This document shows positions 46,701 through 56,800 of a stretch of DNA of 64,000 nucleotides, one piece after another; the stretch's first letter is position 1, and every line of letters starts with the position of its first letter. This DNA comes from DATBQN01 sp963755825 (GTDB taxonomy: Bacteria > Acidobacteriota > Thermoanaerobaculia > Multivoradales > UBA5704). Position numbers and translations under genes: made by a program. The notes below the pieces were generated by a model. That model saw only the letters and a program-made list of their open reading frames with translations, was not told where the DNA came from and ran no database searches. The stretch is taken from the NCBI GenBank assembly GCA_963755825.1, contig CAVWLA010000001.1, positions 1,116,001 through 1,180,000 of the forward strand. The letters are read 5' to 3'.

Positions 46701-49418
46701 AGCGACGCCGATCTCGACGCGCTGCTCGCCGCCGTCGACGCGAGCGCTGCCGCCGGCGGGCGGGAGAAGCCGCTCCACGTCGTCCACCTCGGCCACGTCG
46801 CCACTGGCGAGGCGGGCGGCCGCACCCTGGCGCGCCTGGCGAGCGCGCTCGGCCGGCGCGGCGGGCCGTCGACCCTCAACCTGGTGACGGCCGGCGCTGT
46901 CGAGCCCGCCGGTCCGCCGCCGGCGGCAGAGCGCGCGGCGCTCGCCTGCTGGTGCCGCGCCGTCGCGGCGGCGATCCCCTGCCGCTGGATCGACCTACCG
47001 ATCGCCGCCGAGCCGCCGTCGCTACGGCAGACGCGACGCCTCGTGGAACGCCTGGCGGCGGAGCTTCTAGCCCCCTGGCGCCCCGGTGCCGTGGCGCTCC
47101 GCGAGGGGAGGCGCTGGGTGGAGAGCTGGGACCGGGTCGCCGCCGCGGGCGCCGAGCCAATCCTCCGCCCGCACCGCGGCTATCTGGTCGCTGGCGACCT
47201 CGGAAGCCAGCTCGCCGGCAGCCTGCTGGCGGCTCTCGCCGCGCTGCCGGCCCGCGTCGTCCGCCTCGGCGCCCTCGATCGCGAGCCGGCCGCCGCTCCC
47301 GCGACGCCCCGCATCGAGACCGCCTGGCTCGCCAACCGTGCCGCCGAGCTCTCCGCCGACCTCGCTCCCGACTCCGCCGCGGCGGCCCGAGACGAGGCCG
47401 GCCGAGCGCTCGAGGCGCTCTGCGGCCGCTGCGTCCTCGCGGCCATCGCCGCCGCCGCCGGCGAGCCCCTCGCCGGCCGTTCGATCGCCGAGGCCGACCT
47501 CCGGCGACTGATCGCGCTGGCGCCCCGCCGCGCGCGCCTCTTCGAGCGCCTGCTCGCGATCTTGGAGGAAGACCAAGCCTTCGCTCGGGAGGACGGGATT
47601 CTCCGCTTCCGTCTCACCGCGCCGGAGGGGAGCGCCGACGGTCTGCGCCGGGAGATCGAGACACGCTCCCCCGCCCTCGCCCCCGCCCTGCGGCTCCTCG
47701 ACCGCGCCGCGGCGGCCCTCCCCCAGGTCCTCTCGGGCGAGCTGGACGGCCTCGCCGTCCTCTATCCCGAGGGAAGCAACAGCCTGTTCACCGAGGTGCC
47801 AGGTGATGCTGCCGGTGATTCGGGAGGTGCCAGGTACCTCGACGAAGGTGCCAGGTACCCCGCCGGGGCGGCCGACCTGCCTTCGGCCCTCCTCGTCGAG
47901 GCGCTGGCTCGGGCGGCGGCGGCGCGGGAGAGTGGGCGGCCGTTTCGGGTGCTCGAGGTGGGCGCCGGCCAGGGGCTGCTCACCCGCCACCTCCTCCCCG
48001 CCCTCGAGGCGGCGGCCGGCGGCGGGCTCGAGTACACCTTCACGGACATCGGCCGCGCGTTCGTCCTCGCCGCCGAGCGCGCCGCGGCGGCGGCCGGCCG
48101 CCGGAGCTGCCGCTTCGCCCTCTTCGACGCCAGCCGCGATCCCCTCGACCAGGGCTTCGCCACCGGCGCCTACGATGCCATCGTCGCCGCCAACGTCATT
48201 CATGCGACGCCGCGCATCGTCGAGACGCTCGGCCATCTCCGCACCCTGCTGGCGCCGGGCGGCGTCGTCGGCCTCGTCGAGACGGTTCATCAGCAGCGCT
48301 GGAACGATCTCGTGTGGGGGCTGACTGACGGCTGGTGGAGCTTCGCCGACGCCGAGCTGCGGACCCGCTCGCCGCTCCTCGACCCGCCGGCATGGCGGTC
48401 GGCGTGCGCCGCCGCCGGCCTCGCCGACGCCGCGGTCCTGCCCGAGGGCCGGGCGGCGCTCGCCGCCGGCGCGCTCGTCCTGGCGCATCGCTCGGCGGAG
48501 ACCGACGACCTCTTCGTCGCCGCCGATCTCGCCGCCGATCCGCCGCAGGCGCTCGCCGCCGCCGTCGCCGCGGCGCGAGGCCGGCTCGGCACCGCCGGCG
48601 GGATCGACGGAGCCTTCTTCGTCGCCGCACCGAGCGGCGGCGCCGAGAACCTCGGCGCGGCGCTCCCAGGGGCCCTCGCCGGCGCTCGCGCCCTGGCCGC
48701 CGCGCTCGCCGCGAAAGCGGTTCCGGGCGCTTCACCGCGCTTCCTGGCGCTCGCCGCCGAGCCGGGGATCGCGTCGGCTCTCGCCGCCGCGGGCGACGGG
48801 CGCTCGACCGCCGACCGACCGCTGGTGACGATCGCCCTCGGCGGCGACGTGACGGACCTCTCGCAGCTCGACGCCGGCCTCGCCGCCGGCCTCCACGGCG
48901 GCGCCGCGGAGGTGGCCTTGCTGCCGCCGCCGGTGTTGGCGGTGCCCGCGTTTCAGATGGAGCCCGCCGGCGACGCGACGGCAAGCCCGGCCGGCGACGC
49001 CCTCGCGGCGATCGACCCCGCGATCGATCCGGCGGCGCTGGGGTTCCACGACCGGCCGCGCCTGCTCAACCCGTTCGTCGCGCCGCGCGACGAGACCGAG
49101 CTGGCGGTCGCCGCGATCTGGCGCCGGGCCCTGGGGATCGATCGCCTCGGCGTCGACGACAACTTCCTGGAGCTCGGCGGTGATTCGCTCACCGGTCTCC
49201 AGGTGGCGCATGCCATCCAGGAGCGGTGGACCCTCGCCGGCCGCTCCTTCAGCCTCTACGAGGCCCCGACGATCGCCGCTATCGCCCGCTTCCTGGACGA
49301 TGCGATGGCTGCGGCGCGGGGCGAAGCCATCGCCGACAGCGTCGACGCGGAGCCTGGAGCGAGCCGCGGCGAGCGGCGCCGCGCGCGCCGAGCACCCGCA
49401 CGAAGGAGCGAAGCATGA
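43731..49418 (+). CDS. Type I PKS: KS-AT-(degenerate KR split by C-MT)-ACP
   Basis: The GTG at 43731 has CCGGAGCCATCGC before it and gives 1895 residues. KS, about 10-440: Cys180 in QTACSTS, His316 in EAHGTA, His356 in GNLGH. AT, about 534-880: Ser632 in GHSLGE; the specificity site reads RAFH (His731), close to the malonyl-type HAFH. Residues 940-1170 look like the first half of a ketoreductase, but the nucleotide loop is AGDLGSQ, not GGLGG. A methyltransferase follows (lid from about 1200, SAM motif LEVGAGQG near 1409, ANVIHATP). Residues 1590-1740 resemble the other KR half without a Ser-Tyr-Asn triad, so the beta-keto group should persist. ACP: Ser1819 in LGGDSL. There is no loading domain. 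The gene overlaps the next by 4 nt. Confidence 0.9.
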   Translation: MIDPTSTDAPGIAVIGMSGRFPGAADVAELWDNLCRGVESIARFSAADLHAAGVDPALAADPRHVAAAGVLADADLFDAPLFQATPREAELLDPQQRVFLECAWAALEDAGYDPARHGHGIGVFAGASLSNYLLWNLLPAGEIQAAGTQAVLGNDKDFLATRVSYKLGLTGPSIDVQTACSTSLVAVILACQSLLNYQCDVALAGGVAVREPQRAGYVFQEGGILSPDGHCRPFDAAARGTVPGNGVGVVVLKRLEDALADGDAIRAVVRGAALNNDGSAKAGFTAPSVTGQAEVVAMALAIAGTPPEEVGFIEAHGTATPLGDPIEFRALARAFRGTTAPERSCALGSLKGNLGHLDAAAGVTGFIKAVLALERRAIPPTLHFERPNPEIDFTGTPFYVNTELTAWESAGAPRRAGVSSFGIGGTNAHVVLEEAPPRGRSEAGAGEDGGRAELLVLSARTPQALEAVAARLAAHLATNADLPLADVARTLRLGRRQLGWRRTIVAGDLPAAAAALASLASTASEVPADPPEVAFLLPGQGGAAAMAAAAGELYRAEEVFRDELDACCRALAPHLGFDLRQVLAAPAGGAAAARERLADTAVAQPALFVVELAMARLWETWGVKPAALLGHSLGELAAACLAGVLPRDEALALVAERGRLMAGMAEGAMLAVPLGEAELLPLLDGELSLAAVNAADRTVASGPPAAIARLAERLAARGVRARPLDVRRAFHSAAVEPIAGEWTAALRRVRLAAPAVPYLSSLTGAWTTAEEARNVESWRLQMRRPVRFAAGVAELLAEPRRVLVEVGPGAGLAALARRAAASGPARTIVSSLPDGEPRAGCAEGSARAHLLAALGRLWTAGVAIDWDAVDPGRGRRVPLPTYPFERRRYWIAGRPAGEETGAATAEPREAPSAGAIWVPLWRQSLAAQAVSSTSAPSDAAWLVLSDGGELGAQLLARLAAERRLGGAPIAAVPGHAFGRVSERAFLFDPASDADLDALLAAVDASAAAGGREKPLHVVHLGHVATGEAGGRTLARLASALGRRGGPSTLNLVTAGAVEPAGPPPAAERAALACWCRAVAAAIPCRWIDLPIAAEPPSLRQTRRLVERLAAELLAPWRPGAVALREGRRWVESWDRVAAAGAEPILRPHRGYLVAGDLGSQLAGSLLAALAALPARVVRLGALDREPAAAPATPRIETAWLANRAAELSADLAPDSAAAARDEAGRALEALCGRCVLAAIAAAAGEPLAGRSIAEADLRRLIALAPRRARLFERLLAILEEDQAFAREDGILRFRLTAPEGSADGLRREIETRSPALAPALRLLDRAAAALPQVLSGELDGLAVLYPEGSNSLFTEVPGDAAGDSGGARYLDEGARYPAGAADLPSALLVEALARAAAARESGRPFRVLEVGAGQGLLTRHLLPALEAAAGGGLEYTFTDIGRAFVLAAERAAAAAGRRSCRFALFDASRDPLDQGFATGAYDAIVAANVIHATPRIVETLGHLRTLLAPGGVVGLVETVHQQRWNDLVWGLTDGWWSFADAELRTRSPLLDPPAWRSACAAAGLADAAVLPEGRAALAAGALVLAHRSAETDDLFVAADLAADPPQALAAAVAAARGRLGTAGGIDGAFFVAAPSGGAENLGAALPGALAGARALAAALAAKAVPGASPRFLALAAEPGIASALAAAGDGRSTADRPLVTIALGGDVTDLSQLDAGLAAGLHGGAAEVALLPPPVLAVPAFQMEPAGDATASPAGDALAAIDPAIDPAALGFHDRPRLLNPFVAPRDETELAVAAIWRRALGIDRLGVDDNFLELGGDSLTGLQVAHAIQERWTLAGRSFSLYEAPTIAAIARFLDDAMAAARGEAIADSVDAEPGASRGERRRARRAPARRSEA
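47795..47859. repeat. Three GGTGCCAGG elements inside the PKS methyltransferase
   Basis: Copies lie at 47795-47807 (GGTGCCAGGTGAT, partial), 47826-47838 and 47847-47859; the last two are 21 bases apart. They encode EVPGDA, GARYLDE and GARYPAG, so two different reading frames of the same element are used. Confidence 0.75.
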
Positions 49419-52400
49419 GCAGCGAAACCTCACCCGACGTCGCCATCATCGGCCTCGCCTGCCGCTTCCCCGGCGCCGACGGCCCCGAGCGCTTCTGGCA
49501 GAACCTCCGCGAGGGGGTCGACTCGGTCTCCACCTTCAGCGACGCCGAGCTCGCCGCCGCCGGCGTGCCGGAGGCGCTCTACCGCCAGCCCGACTACGTC
49601 AAGGCGCACGCGGTGATCGACGGCGCCGACCTCTTCGACGCCGGCTTCTTCGGCTATGCGCCGCGCGAGGCCGAGGTGATGGACCCGCAGCAGCGCCTCT
49701 TCCTCGAGTGCGCCTGGCAGGCGCTAGAGAACGCCGGCTACGACCCCTCGCACCTCCCCGGCGCGGTCGGCGTCTGGGGCGGCATGTCGCTCAGCAGCTA
49801 CCTCATGGCGCTGCTGCCGATGCAGGACCGGCTACAGGCGCTCGGCATCGACACCACGATGCTGGCGGTGGGCAACGACAAGGACTCCCTGGCGCCGCGC
49901 ATCGCCTACAAGCTCGACCTCCGTGGCCCGGCGGTCACCGTGCAGACCGCCTGCTCGACCTCGCTCGTCGCCGTCCACATGGCCTGCCAGAGCCTGCTTT
50001 CCGAGGAGTCCGACCTGGCGCTCGCCGGCGCCGTCTCGGTGACCCTGCCGATGGTCAACGGCTATCTCTACCAGGAGGGCGGCATCCTGGCGCCGGACGG
50101 CCGCTCGCGCACCTTCGACGCCCGCGCCGCCGGCACCGTCTTCGGCTGCGGCCTCGGCCTGGTGGTGTTGAAGCGGCTGGCGGACGCCATCGCCGACGGC
50201 GACACCATCCACGCCGTGATCAAGGGGACGGCGGTCAACAACGACGGCGCCAGCAAAGCCGGCTTCACCGCCCCCAGCATCAGCGGCCAGGCGGCGGTGA
50301 TCGCCGAGGCGCTGGACAACGCCGGCCTCTCCGCCGACTCGATCGGCTTCCTCGAGGCCCACGGCACGGCGACGGCGCTGGGCGATCCGGTCGAGGTGGC
50401 GGCGCTGGTCAAGGCGTTCCGCCGCTCGACCGAGCGCCGCGGCTTCTGCGCCATCGGCTCGGTGAAGACCAACTTCGGCCACCTCGAGGTGGCCTCGGGG
50501 ATGGCCGGGCTGCTCAAGGCGGTGCTGGCGATCGAGCAGGCCGAGATCCCGCCCTCGCTCCACTACGAGACCCCCAATCCGCAGATCGACTTCGCCGCCA
50601 GCCCGTTCTACGTGGCGAGCTCCCTCTCGCCGTGGCCCGAGGGGACGCGGCGGGCCGGCGTGTCGTCCTTCGGCTTCGGTGGCACCAACGCCCACGTCGT
50701 ACTGGAGGAGGCGCCCGCGGCGGCACCGGCCGAGCCGGCGGCGCCCTGGCAGCTCCTCGTCCTCTCGGCGCGGAGCGCCGCAGCGCTCGACGCCGCGACG
50801 GCCCGCCTCGCCGACTTCTTCGAGCAGCATCCGACCGCGAGCCCGGCGGAGCTCGCCGACGCCGCCTACACCCTGCAGCGCGGCCGCCGCGTCTTCGAGC
50901 ACCGCCGCGCCGTCGCCTGCAGCGGTGCCGCCGACGCGCTCGCCGCTCTCTCCGGCGCCGATCCGACGCGGCTCGCCGGCGGCGTCGACGACGGCCGCGA
51001 GCGGCCGGTCTACTTCCTCTTCCCCGGCCAGGGGGCGCAGCACCCGGCGATGGCGCGGGAGACCTACCGCGCCGAGCCGGTCTTCCGCCGCGAGCTCGAC
51101 CGCCTCGCCGAGCTCTTTCAGCCGCACCTCGGCCTCAACCTCCGCGAGTTCGTCCTCAGCGAGCCCACCGACGCCGACCTCGGCGCGCGGCTCAACCGCA
51201 CCGAGAACGCTCAGCCGGCGCTCTTCGCCGTCGAACTGGCGCTCGCCCGCCTATGGCAGAGCTGGGGGGTCGAGCCGCGCGCCATGATCGGCAACAGCCT
51301 GGGCGAGATGACCGCCGCGACGCTCGCCGGCGTCTTCACCCTCGAGGACGCCGTGGCACTGGTGGCGGCGCGCGGCCGGCTGATGGGGACGCTCCCCGAA
51401 GGCGACATGGTGGCGGTGCCGATGGCGGAGGCCGAGCTGCTGCCGCTGCTGCCGCCGGAGATGGCGCTCTCCGCCGTCCACGGGCCGGAGATGTCGATCG
51501 CCGCCGGACCGGCCGACGCCGCCCTGCGGCTGATGGCGGCGCTCGCCGAGCGCGGCATCGAGAGCAGCCGTCTCCACACCTCGCACGCCTTCCACTCGGC
51601 GATGATGGACCCCATCCTCGAGCCGTTCGCCGCCGAGGTGCGGAAGGTGGCGCTCAAGCCCCCCCGCATCCCCTTCGTCTCCGGCGTCACCGGCCGCTTC
51701 ATCAGCCCCGCCGAGGCGACCGATCCCGCCTACTGGGCGCGCCAGGTGCGCCGCACCGTGCGCCTGGGCGACGGCCTCGCGACGCTCCTCGCCAAGCCGG
51801 CGATCCTCCTCGAGGTAGGGCCGGCGCAGGCGCTCGCCGGCGCCGTGCGCCAGCACCCGGCGAAGAGCGCCGGGCACACGGTGGCGGCCTCGTGGCCGCA
51901 TCCGAAGCATCCGCGCGACGACGCCTGGAGCGTCCTCCAGGCGCTCGGCGGCCTGTGGACCGCCGGGGTCGAGGTCGATTGGAAGGGGCTGCATGCCGCG
52001 CACGGCCGCCGCCGGCGCATCCCGCTCCCCACCTACCCGTTCGAGCGCCGGCGCTATTTCATCGACGCCACCGGACTCTCCGCCGGCGTGCCTGCCGCGG
52101 CGACGGCTGCGGCTCCGGCGGCGGCGATGGCTCCCCCGGCGGTCGCGGCGCCGGCAGCCGCCGCCAAACCACCGGCACCGGCAGCTCCGTCGGCGGCCAC
52201 GCCGGCGGAGGATGTCGGCGGCTCGTACGTCGCCACCCGCTACGCGATGGCGGGCGCCGGCGCCGGCCACGTCGCGCCGCGCAACGAGATCGAGGAGATC
52301 CTCGCCGACATGTGGGGGACGCTCCTCGGCGTCGAGGGCGTCGGCATCGAGGACAACTTCTTCCGGCTGAACGGCAACTCGCTCATCGCCCTGCAGGCGA

Positions 52401-53809
52401 TCTCCCGCATCCAGTCGGTCTTCGGCGTCAAGCTGACCGTGCGCACCTTCTTCGAGAAGCCGACCGTCGCCGAGCTGGCGGCGATCGTCGCCGAGCGCCA
52501 GCCCGGCCTCGAGGCGCTGGAGGCGAAGGCGCGCATCCTCTCGGAGATCGAGTCCGAGATCGAGGCCGCGGCGGGCGCGACAGAGGCGCCGACGCCGACG
52601 TCAGCCTCCGACGCCGCGCCGGCACCGGCCTGCGGAGCCGCCGCGGCACCTTCCTCGACGATCGATCGCGCGCTCGCGGCGGCGCCGCCGGCCTACACCG
52701 CGGCGATGATCGGCAGCGGCGGCGGCGATGGAGACGGCGCCGGGATGCGCTTCAGCCTCTTCTTCTTCTCCGGCGACGAGGCGATGTTCCCGCAGTACAA
52801 GTACCAGCTCATCATCGAGGGGGCGAAGTTCGCCGACCGCCACGGCTTCACCGCGATTTGGACACCGGAGCGCCACTTCCACAGCTTCGGCGGCCTCTAT
52901 CCCAACCCCTCGGTGCTCTCCGCCGCCATCGCCATGGTGACCGAGCGGCTCTCGGTGCGCGCCGGTAGCGTCGTGATGCCGATCCACAACCCCATCCGCG
53001 TCGCCGAGGAGTGGTCGGTGGTCGACAACCTGTCGCGCGGCCGCGTCGGCATCTCCTTCGCCTCCGGCTTCCACCCCAACGACTTCACCTTCGCCCCCGA
53101 CGCCTACGCCGACCGCCGCGACCAGATGTTCGCCAAGATCGAGGTCCTCCGCCGCCTCTGGCGCGGCGAGCGGGTGCGGGTGCCGGGCGGCGCCGGCAAC
53201 GAGATCGACGTCGAGATCTTCCCCAAGCCGATCCAGAAGGAGGTGCCGATCTGGATCACCTGCGCCAACAGCCCCAACACCTTCGAGCTGACCGGCGCGA
53301 TCGGCGCCAACGTCCTCACCTCGCTCATCGGCCTCACCGTCGACGCGCTCGCCGACCGCATCGCGGTCTATCGGCGCAGCCGCGCCGAGCACGGCCACGA
53401 TCCGGCGACCGGCCAGGTCGCCGTCATGCTCCACACCTTCGTCGGCGACAACCTCGCCGTGGTCAAGGACCGCGTGCGGGCGCCCTTCTGCAGCTACCTG
53501 CGCTCGCACACCGAGCTGCTCACCTCGCTCGCCAAGAGCCTCAACCGCGGCTTCGACGCCGGCGCCTTCTCGAAGGAGGACCTCGAGGAGCTGCTGGAGA
53601 TGGAGTTCGAGCGCTATTTCGCCAGCGGCTCGCTGCTCGGCACGCCGGAGAGCTGCCTCGCCATGGTGCGCCGCCTGGCCGAGATCGGTGTCGACGAGGC
53701 CTGCTGCCTGCTCGACTTCGGCGTCGACGTCCCGGCGGTGATGGACAGCCTGTCGCACCTGGACGAGCTGCGGCGCCGCGCCGGACGGGAGGCGCTGGTC
53801 GCCGGCTGA
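49415..53809 (+). CDS. Type I PKS: KS-AT-ACP-luciferase-like monooxygenase
   Basis: The ATG at 49415 overlaps the previous stop (ATGA) and follows AAGGAGCGAAGC. The product has 1464 residues. KS, about 10-430: Cys180, His316, His356. AT, about 532-872: Ser628 in GNSLGE (usual His replaced by Asn) with a malonyl-type HAFH (His727). An Ala/Pro linker covers about 880-945. ACP: Ser989 in NGNSL. From residue 1111 an F420/FMN luciferase-like monooxygenase begins (MRFSLFFFSGDEAMF, AIWTPERHFHSFGGLYPNP, SFASGFHPNDF, IWITCANSPNTFELTG), of the MupA/Atu3671 kind found fused to PKS and NRPS proteins. In microginin-type lines such a domain is linked to alpha-hydroxylation of the acyl chain; here it is predicted to oxidise the carrier-bound chain. 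No KR, DH or ER. Confidence 0.92.
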   Translation: MSSETSPDVAIIGLACRFPGADGPERFWQNLREGVDSVSTFSDAELAAAGVPEALYRQPDYVKAHAVIDGADLFDAGFFGYAPREAEVMDPQQRLFLECAWQALENAGYDPSHLPGAVGVWGGMSLSSYLMALLPMQDRLQALGIDTTMLAVGNDKDSLAPRIAYKLDLRGPAVTVQTACSTSLVAVHMACQSLLSEESDLALAGAVSVTLPMVNGYLYQEGGILAPDGRSRTFDARAAGTVFGCGLGLVVLKRLADAIADGDTIHAVIKGTAVNNDGASKAGFTAPSISGQAAVIAEALDNAGLSADSIGFLEAHGTATALGDPVEVAALVKAFRRSTERRGFCAIGSVKTNFGHLEVASGMAGLLKAVLAIEQAEIPPSLHYETPNPQIDFAASPFYVASSLSPWPEGTRRAGVSSFGFGGTNAHVVLEEAPAAAPAEPAAPWQLLVLSARSAAALDAATARLADFFEQHPTASPAELADAAYTLQRGRRVFEHRRAVACSGAADALAALSGADPTRLAGGVDDGRERPVYFLFPGQGAQHPAMARETYRAEPVFRRELDRLAELFQPHLGLNLREFVLSEPTDADLGARLNRTENAQPALFAVELALARLWQSWGVEPRAMIGNSLGEMTAATLAGVFTLEDAVALVAARGRLMGTLPEGDMVAVPMAEAELLPLLPPEMALSAVHGPEMSIAAGPADAALRLMAALAERGIESSRLHTSHAFHSAMMDPILEPFAAEVRKVALKPPRIPFVSGVTGRFISPAEATDPAYWARQVRRTVRLGDGLATLLAKPAILLEVGPAQALAGAVRQHPAKSAGHTVAASWPHPKHPRDDAWSVLQALGGLWTAGVEVDWKGLHAAHGRRRRIPLPTYPFERRRYFIDATGLSAGVPAAATAAAPAAAMAPPAVAAPAAAAKPPAPAAPSAATPAEDVGGSYVATRYAMAGAGAGHVAPRNEIEEILADMWGTLLGVEGVGIEDNFFRLNGNSLIALQAISRIQSVFGVKLTVRTFFEKPTVAELAAIVAERQPGLEALEAKARILSEIESEIEAAAGATEAPTPTSASDAAPAPACGAAAAPSSTIDRALAAAPPAYTAAMIGSGGGDGDGAGMRFSLFFFSGDEAMFPQYKYQLIIEGAKFADRHGFTAIWTPERHFHSFGGLYPNPSVLSAAIAMVTERLSVRAGSVVMPIHNPIRVAEEWSVVDNLSRGRVGISFASGFHPNDFTFAPDAYADRRDQMFAKIEVLRRLWRGERVRVPGGAGNEIDVEIFPKPIQKEVPIWITCANSPNTFELTGAIGANVLTSLIGLTVDALADRIAVYRRSRAEHGHDPATGQVAVMLHTFVGDNLAVVKDRVRAPFCSYLRSHTELLTSLAKSLNRGFDAGAFSKEDLEELLEMEFERYFASGSLLGTPESCLAMVRRLAEIGVDEACCLLDFGVDVPAVMDSLSHLDELRRRAGREALVAG

Positions 53810-53832
53810 GCCGCCGGCGCGCCACGACAGAG

Positions 53833-56800
53833 ATGGCCGGGATGGCGGAGATGGCGGAGGTCGCCGTCGGCGACGAGACCAGCGAGCTGCCGCTCTCCTT
53901 CGGCCAGGAGCGCCTGTGGTTCATCGAGCGCCTGGTGCCGGGGAGCGCCGCCTACAACATCCCCCTGGTGCTCGAGCTCAGCGGCGACTTCGACCGCGGC
54001 GCCTGGGCGGCGGCGCTCGGCTGGGCGCGCCGCCGCCACGAGTCGCTGCGCACCACCTTCGCCGAGGCCGAAGAAGGCGTCGTGCAACGCATCGCCACCG
54101 CCGACCCCGCGCCGCCGCCGATCCCCGAGATCGATCTCCGCGGCCTCTCGGCCGACGCCAGCGGCCGCGAGACCGACCGCCTGATCGCCGAGGAGGTGAG
54201 GCGCCCTTTCGATCTCGTGCGCGGGCCGCTGCTGCGCGCCGCCATCGTCGCCGCGGCGCCGCGACGGACCGTCGCCTTCGTCACCGTCCATCACATCGTC
54301 GCCGACGGCTGGTCGCTCGCCCTGCTGCTCGACGAGCTGGCGGCGCGCTACGGAGAGCTGGTCGCGGCGCGCGCCGCGGCGCCCACGGCTGCCGGCCTCC
54401 CGCTCGAAATTCCTCTCGACCTCCAATACGGCGACTACGCCGTCTGGCAGCGCGAATGGCTGACCGAGGAGGTTCTCGCCGAGCCCCTGGCGTACTTCCG
54501 CGCCGCGCTCGCCGGCGTGCCGCCGGTGCTGGCGCTGCCCAGCGATCGGCCGCGGCCGGCGGTGCAGAGCTTCCGCGGCCGGCGCCGCGGCGGCACCCTC
54601 TCGGCCGAGGAGGTGGCGAGGCTCGGCATCGTCGGCCGGGAGAGCGGGGCGACGCTCTTCATGACGCTCCTCGCCGGCCTCGCTGCGGTCCTCCACCGCC
54701 ATGCCGATGCCGCCGCCGTCCCCATCGGCCTGCCGGTCGCCGGGCGCGGCCGCACCGAGCTCGAGAAGATCGTCGGTCTCTTCGTCAACACCCTGGTGAT
54801 CTGCCCGCGCCTCTCCCCCGAGCTGCCGTTCCGCGACCTCCTGGCGGGCGTGCGCGAGGCGGCGCTCGGCGCCTATGCGCGCGAGCACCTACCGTTCGAG
54901 CGCCTGGTCGAGGCGCTCAAGGCCGGCTCGTCGCTCTCCCACAACCCGATCTTCCAGGTGATCTTCGCCTTCCAGGCCGAGAGCCAGCCGACGCCGCGCT
55001 TCGCCGACCTGGAGAGCGGGCTCCTCACCTTCGACGCCGGCACGGCGCGCGTCGATCTCGCCCTCGCCGCCGAGCCGGCGGAGGACGGCGGCCTCAACGC
55101 CAGCCTCGAGCTGGCGACCGATCTCTTCGATCCGGCGACCGGCGCCCGCCTCCTCGCCCACTGGGGCGAGCTCCTCGCCGGCGCCGCCGCCTCGCCCGCC
55201 GCGCCGCTCGGCGAGCTGCCGCTCCTCGCCGCCGCCGAGCGCCATCAGCTCACCGCCGAGTGGAGCGGCGCGCCGCCGGCCCACCGAATTGCCAGCGAGC
55301 TCGGCGCCGACGCCGCGGCGGCGCACGTCCTGGTGCGCTGGGCGGCGCGGGTGGCGACGGCTCCCCAGACGGCGGCGGTGGCGCGCTGGCGCACCGGCGG
55401 TGCGGCGGGCGCCGCCGCGCTCGACGGGATCCTCTCCGCCGCCGAGCTCGATCGGCTGTCGTCGCGGCTGGCCCGGCGCCTGCGCGCCCTCGGCGCCGCA
55501 GAGGAGTCGCGGCTGGGGATCTGCCTCGAGCGCTCGCCCGCTCTCGCCGCCGCCATGCTCGGCGTCTGGAAGGCCGGCGCCGCCTACGTGCCGCTCGATC
55601 CTCTCCTCCCCGACGCCCGCCTCGCCTTCATGATCGGCGACGGCGTCGGCGGCGCCGGCGACACACCAGCTGCCGCGCGGATCGTCGTCACCTCCGCGGC
55701 GCTCGCCCCGCGTCTCGCGGGCCTCGCCATCGCAGGCTCCGACGGGAGCCGCCTGACGACGGTGACGCTCGATGGGCTCGACGAGGGGGAGCCCGCCGAT
55801 CCGGCTCCCGTCCGCCGCGGCGACCTCGCCTATCTCCTCTACACCTCGGGGACGACCGGCGCGCCCAAGGCGGTGCTCGTCTCGCACCGCGGCCTCGCCT
55901 GGACGCTCGGCGCCGTCGCTCCCTGGTTCGCAGCGGGGGACCGCATGCCCTGCCTGGCGCCGTTCTCCTTCGACATCTTCCTCTTCGAGCTGCTGGCGCC
56001 GGTCCTCGCCGGCGGCACCGCCGTCCTCTTCGATCTGCAGCCGACCCTCGACGTCGCGGCGCTCGCCGCGGCGCTGCCGGCGATGACGCAGCTCCACGCG
56101 GTGCCCGCCCTGGCGCGGCAGATCGCCGCCGCGGTCAGCCGCCACGAATCCGGAGCCGCCGCCGCCCGAGCCGGCGGCCGCCTCCGCCGCCTCTACGTCG
56201 GCGGCGACGCGGTGCCCGCCGACCTTCCGCCGGCGCTCGCAGCGGCGTTCCCGGCGGCGCGGGTGACCATCCTCTACGGTCCCACCGAGGCGACCATCCT
56301 CGCCGCCTGCGGCGAGCCGGAGACCACTCCCGAGGCCGCCCTGGCCGCGGACCGCCGGCTGATCGGCCGTCCGCTCGCCGGCGCCGAGATCACTCTCTGC
56401 GACGCCGGCGGCCTGCCGGTGCCGATCGGGGTGCCGGGCGAGATCCGCATCGGCGGGCCGGGGGTGGCGCGCGGCTACCACGGGCAGGCGGAGCTCACCG
56501 CCGAGCGCTTCGTGCCGCGCGCCGGCGGCGGCCGCCTCTATCGCAGCGGCGACCTCGCCCGCCGCCTCCACGACGGCCGGATCGATTTCCTCGGCCGCCT
56601 CGACCAGCAGGTCAAGGTGCGCGGCTTCCGCATCGAGCCCGAAGAGATCGAGGCGGCGCTCGGCGGCCACCCCGCGGTCGCCGGCGCCGCGGTCGCGCTC
56701 GCCGCCGACGCCGCCGGCTCCCGCCTCGCCGCCTACGTCGTCCTGCGATCCGGCCACGCCGCCACTGCCGCCGACCTCGCCGAGCACCTGCGCGCGCGCC

